This document shows, one piece after another, positions 6,042-6,102 of a DNA stretch of 6,102 nucleotides. The number at the start of each line of letters is the position of its first letter. Positions within the stretch are counted from its first letter, which is position 1. Under the pieces are notes generated by a model. That model saw nothing but the letters and a program-made list of their open reading frames with translations, searched no databases and was not told where the DNA came from. The stretch lies in the NCBI GenBank assembly GCA_002316595.1, contig DCDV01000004.1, positions 289,832-295,933 of the forward strand. The letters run 5' to 3'. The translations under genes were made by a program, and so were the position numbers. This DNA comes from Mageeibacillus sp. UBA1046. Lineage in GTDB: Bacteria; Bacillota; Clostridia; Saccharofermentanales; DTU023.

Positions 6042-6102
6042 ACTCTACCCTCCGGCAGATCGAATCTGCGTTTCGAGCTTACTCTACCCTCCGGCAGATC
6101 GA
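6023..6102. repeat. 39-bp tandem duplication spanning the DUF2284 start region
   Basis: Two adjacent 39-bp units (6023-6061 and 6062-6100) differ at only two positions, and the last two bases of the window (GA) match the start of a third unit. Each unit carries the GGAGGG ribosome binding site and the region of the first codons. In the outer copy the start codon ATG has become AAG (6078-6080). At the junction, GCAGAT-CGA-ATCTGC (6055-6069) forms a 6-bp inverted repeat with a 3-nt loop. Confidence 0.9.
6048..6053 (-). promoter_or_regulatory. Ribosome binding site of the DUF2284 gene
   Basis: GGAGGG on the minus strand lies 6 nt before the ATG at 6039-6041. An identical copy at 6087-6092 sits in the outer tandem unit but faces AAG instead of a start codon, so only the inner copy should be productive. 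Confidence 0.8.

Overview
This is a bacterial chromosomal segment with about 50% G+C, tight gene packing and strong purine-rich Shine-Dalgarno sites (AAGGAGG or GGAGGG before three of the four genes). The protein families and the style of the ribosome binding sites suggest an anaerobic member of the Bacillota (Clostridia or Negativicutes). That placement is an inference from gene character; no taxonomic marker such as rRNA is present. No mobile element, CRISPR array, tRNA or rRNA was seen.

Layout. Positions 1-162 are non-coding downstream sequence with an intrinsic terminator read on the minus strand (19-46). A large minus-strand gene (163-3066) encodes a P2A-type Ca2+-transporting ATPase with all catalytic motifs and the SERCA-like calcium ligands. 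A 180-bp spacer (3067-3246) built partly from short repeats separates it from an upstream minus-strand gene (3247-4620) for a CNNM/CorC (HlyC-type) membrane protein with paired CBS domains. A divergent AT-rich control region (4621-4865) follows. A plus-strand gene (4866-5504) encodes an SRAP-domain (YedK/HMCES-type) abasic-site DNA-protein crosslinking protein. It converges on, and overlaps by 12 bp, a minus-strand gene (5493-6041) for a DUF2284 cysteine-rich putative metal-binding protein. The right edge (6023-6102) holds a 39-bp tandem duplication covering the ribosome binding site and first codons of the DUF2284 gene.

How the genes fit together. The CorC/CNNM protein and the Ca2+ ATPase lie in the same direction and both belong to families that handle divalent cations at the membrane, so this half reads as a small cation-homeostasis unit. 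The SRAP gene is a genome-maintenance function. The DUF2284 protein probably binds an iron-sulfur cluster or another metal through two cysteine clusters. No functional link between the two halves is evident beyond proximity.

The genes themselves are ordinary housekeeping or accessory families, and I do not see a new multi-gene system. The parts worth a second look are non-coding or structural: a possible attenuator-like arrangement at the left edge, the repeats in the CorC-ATPase spacer, the palindromic convergent gene overlap, and the tandem duplication of the DUF2284 translation start region.
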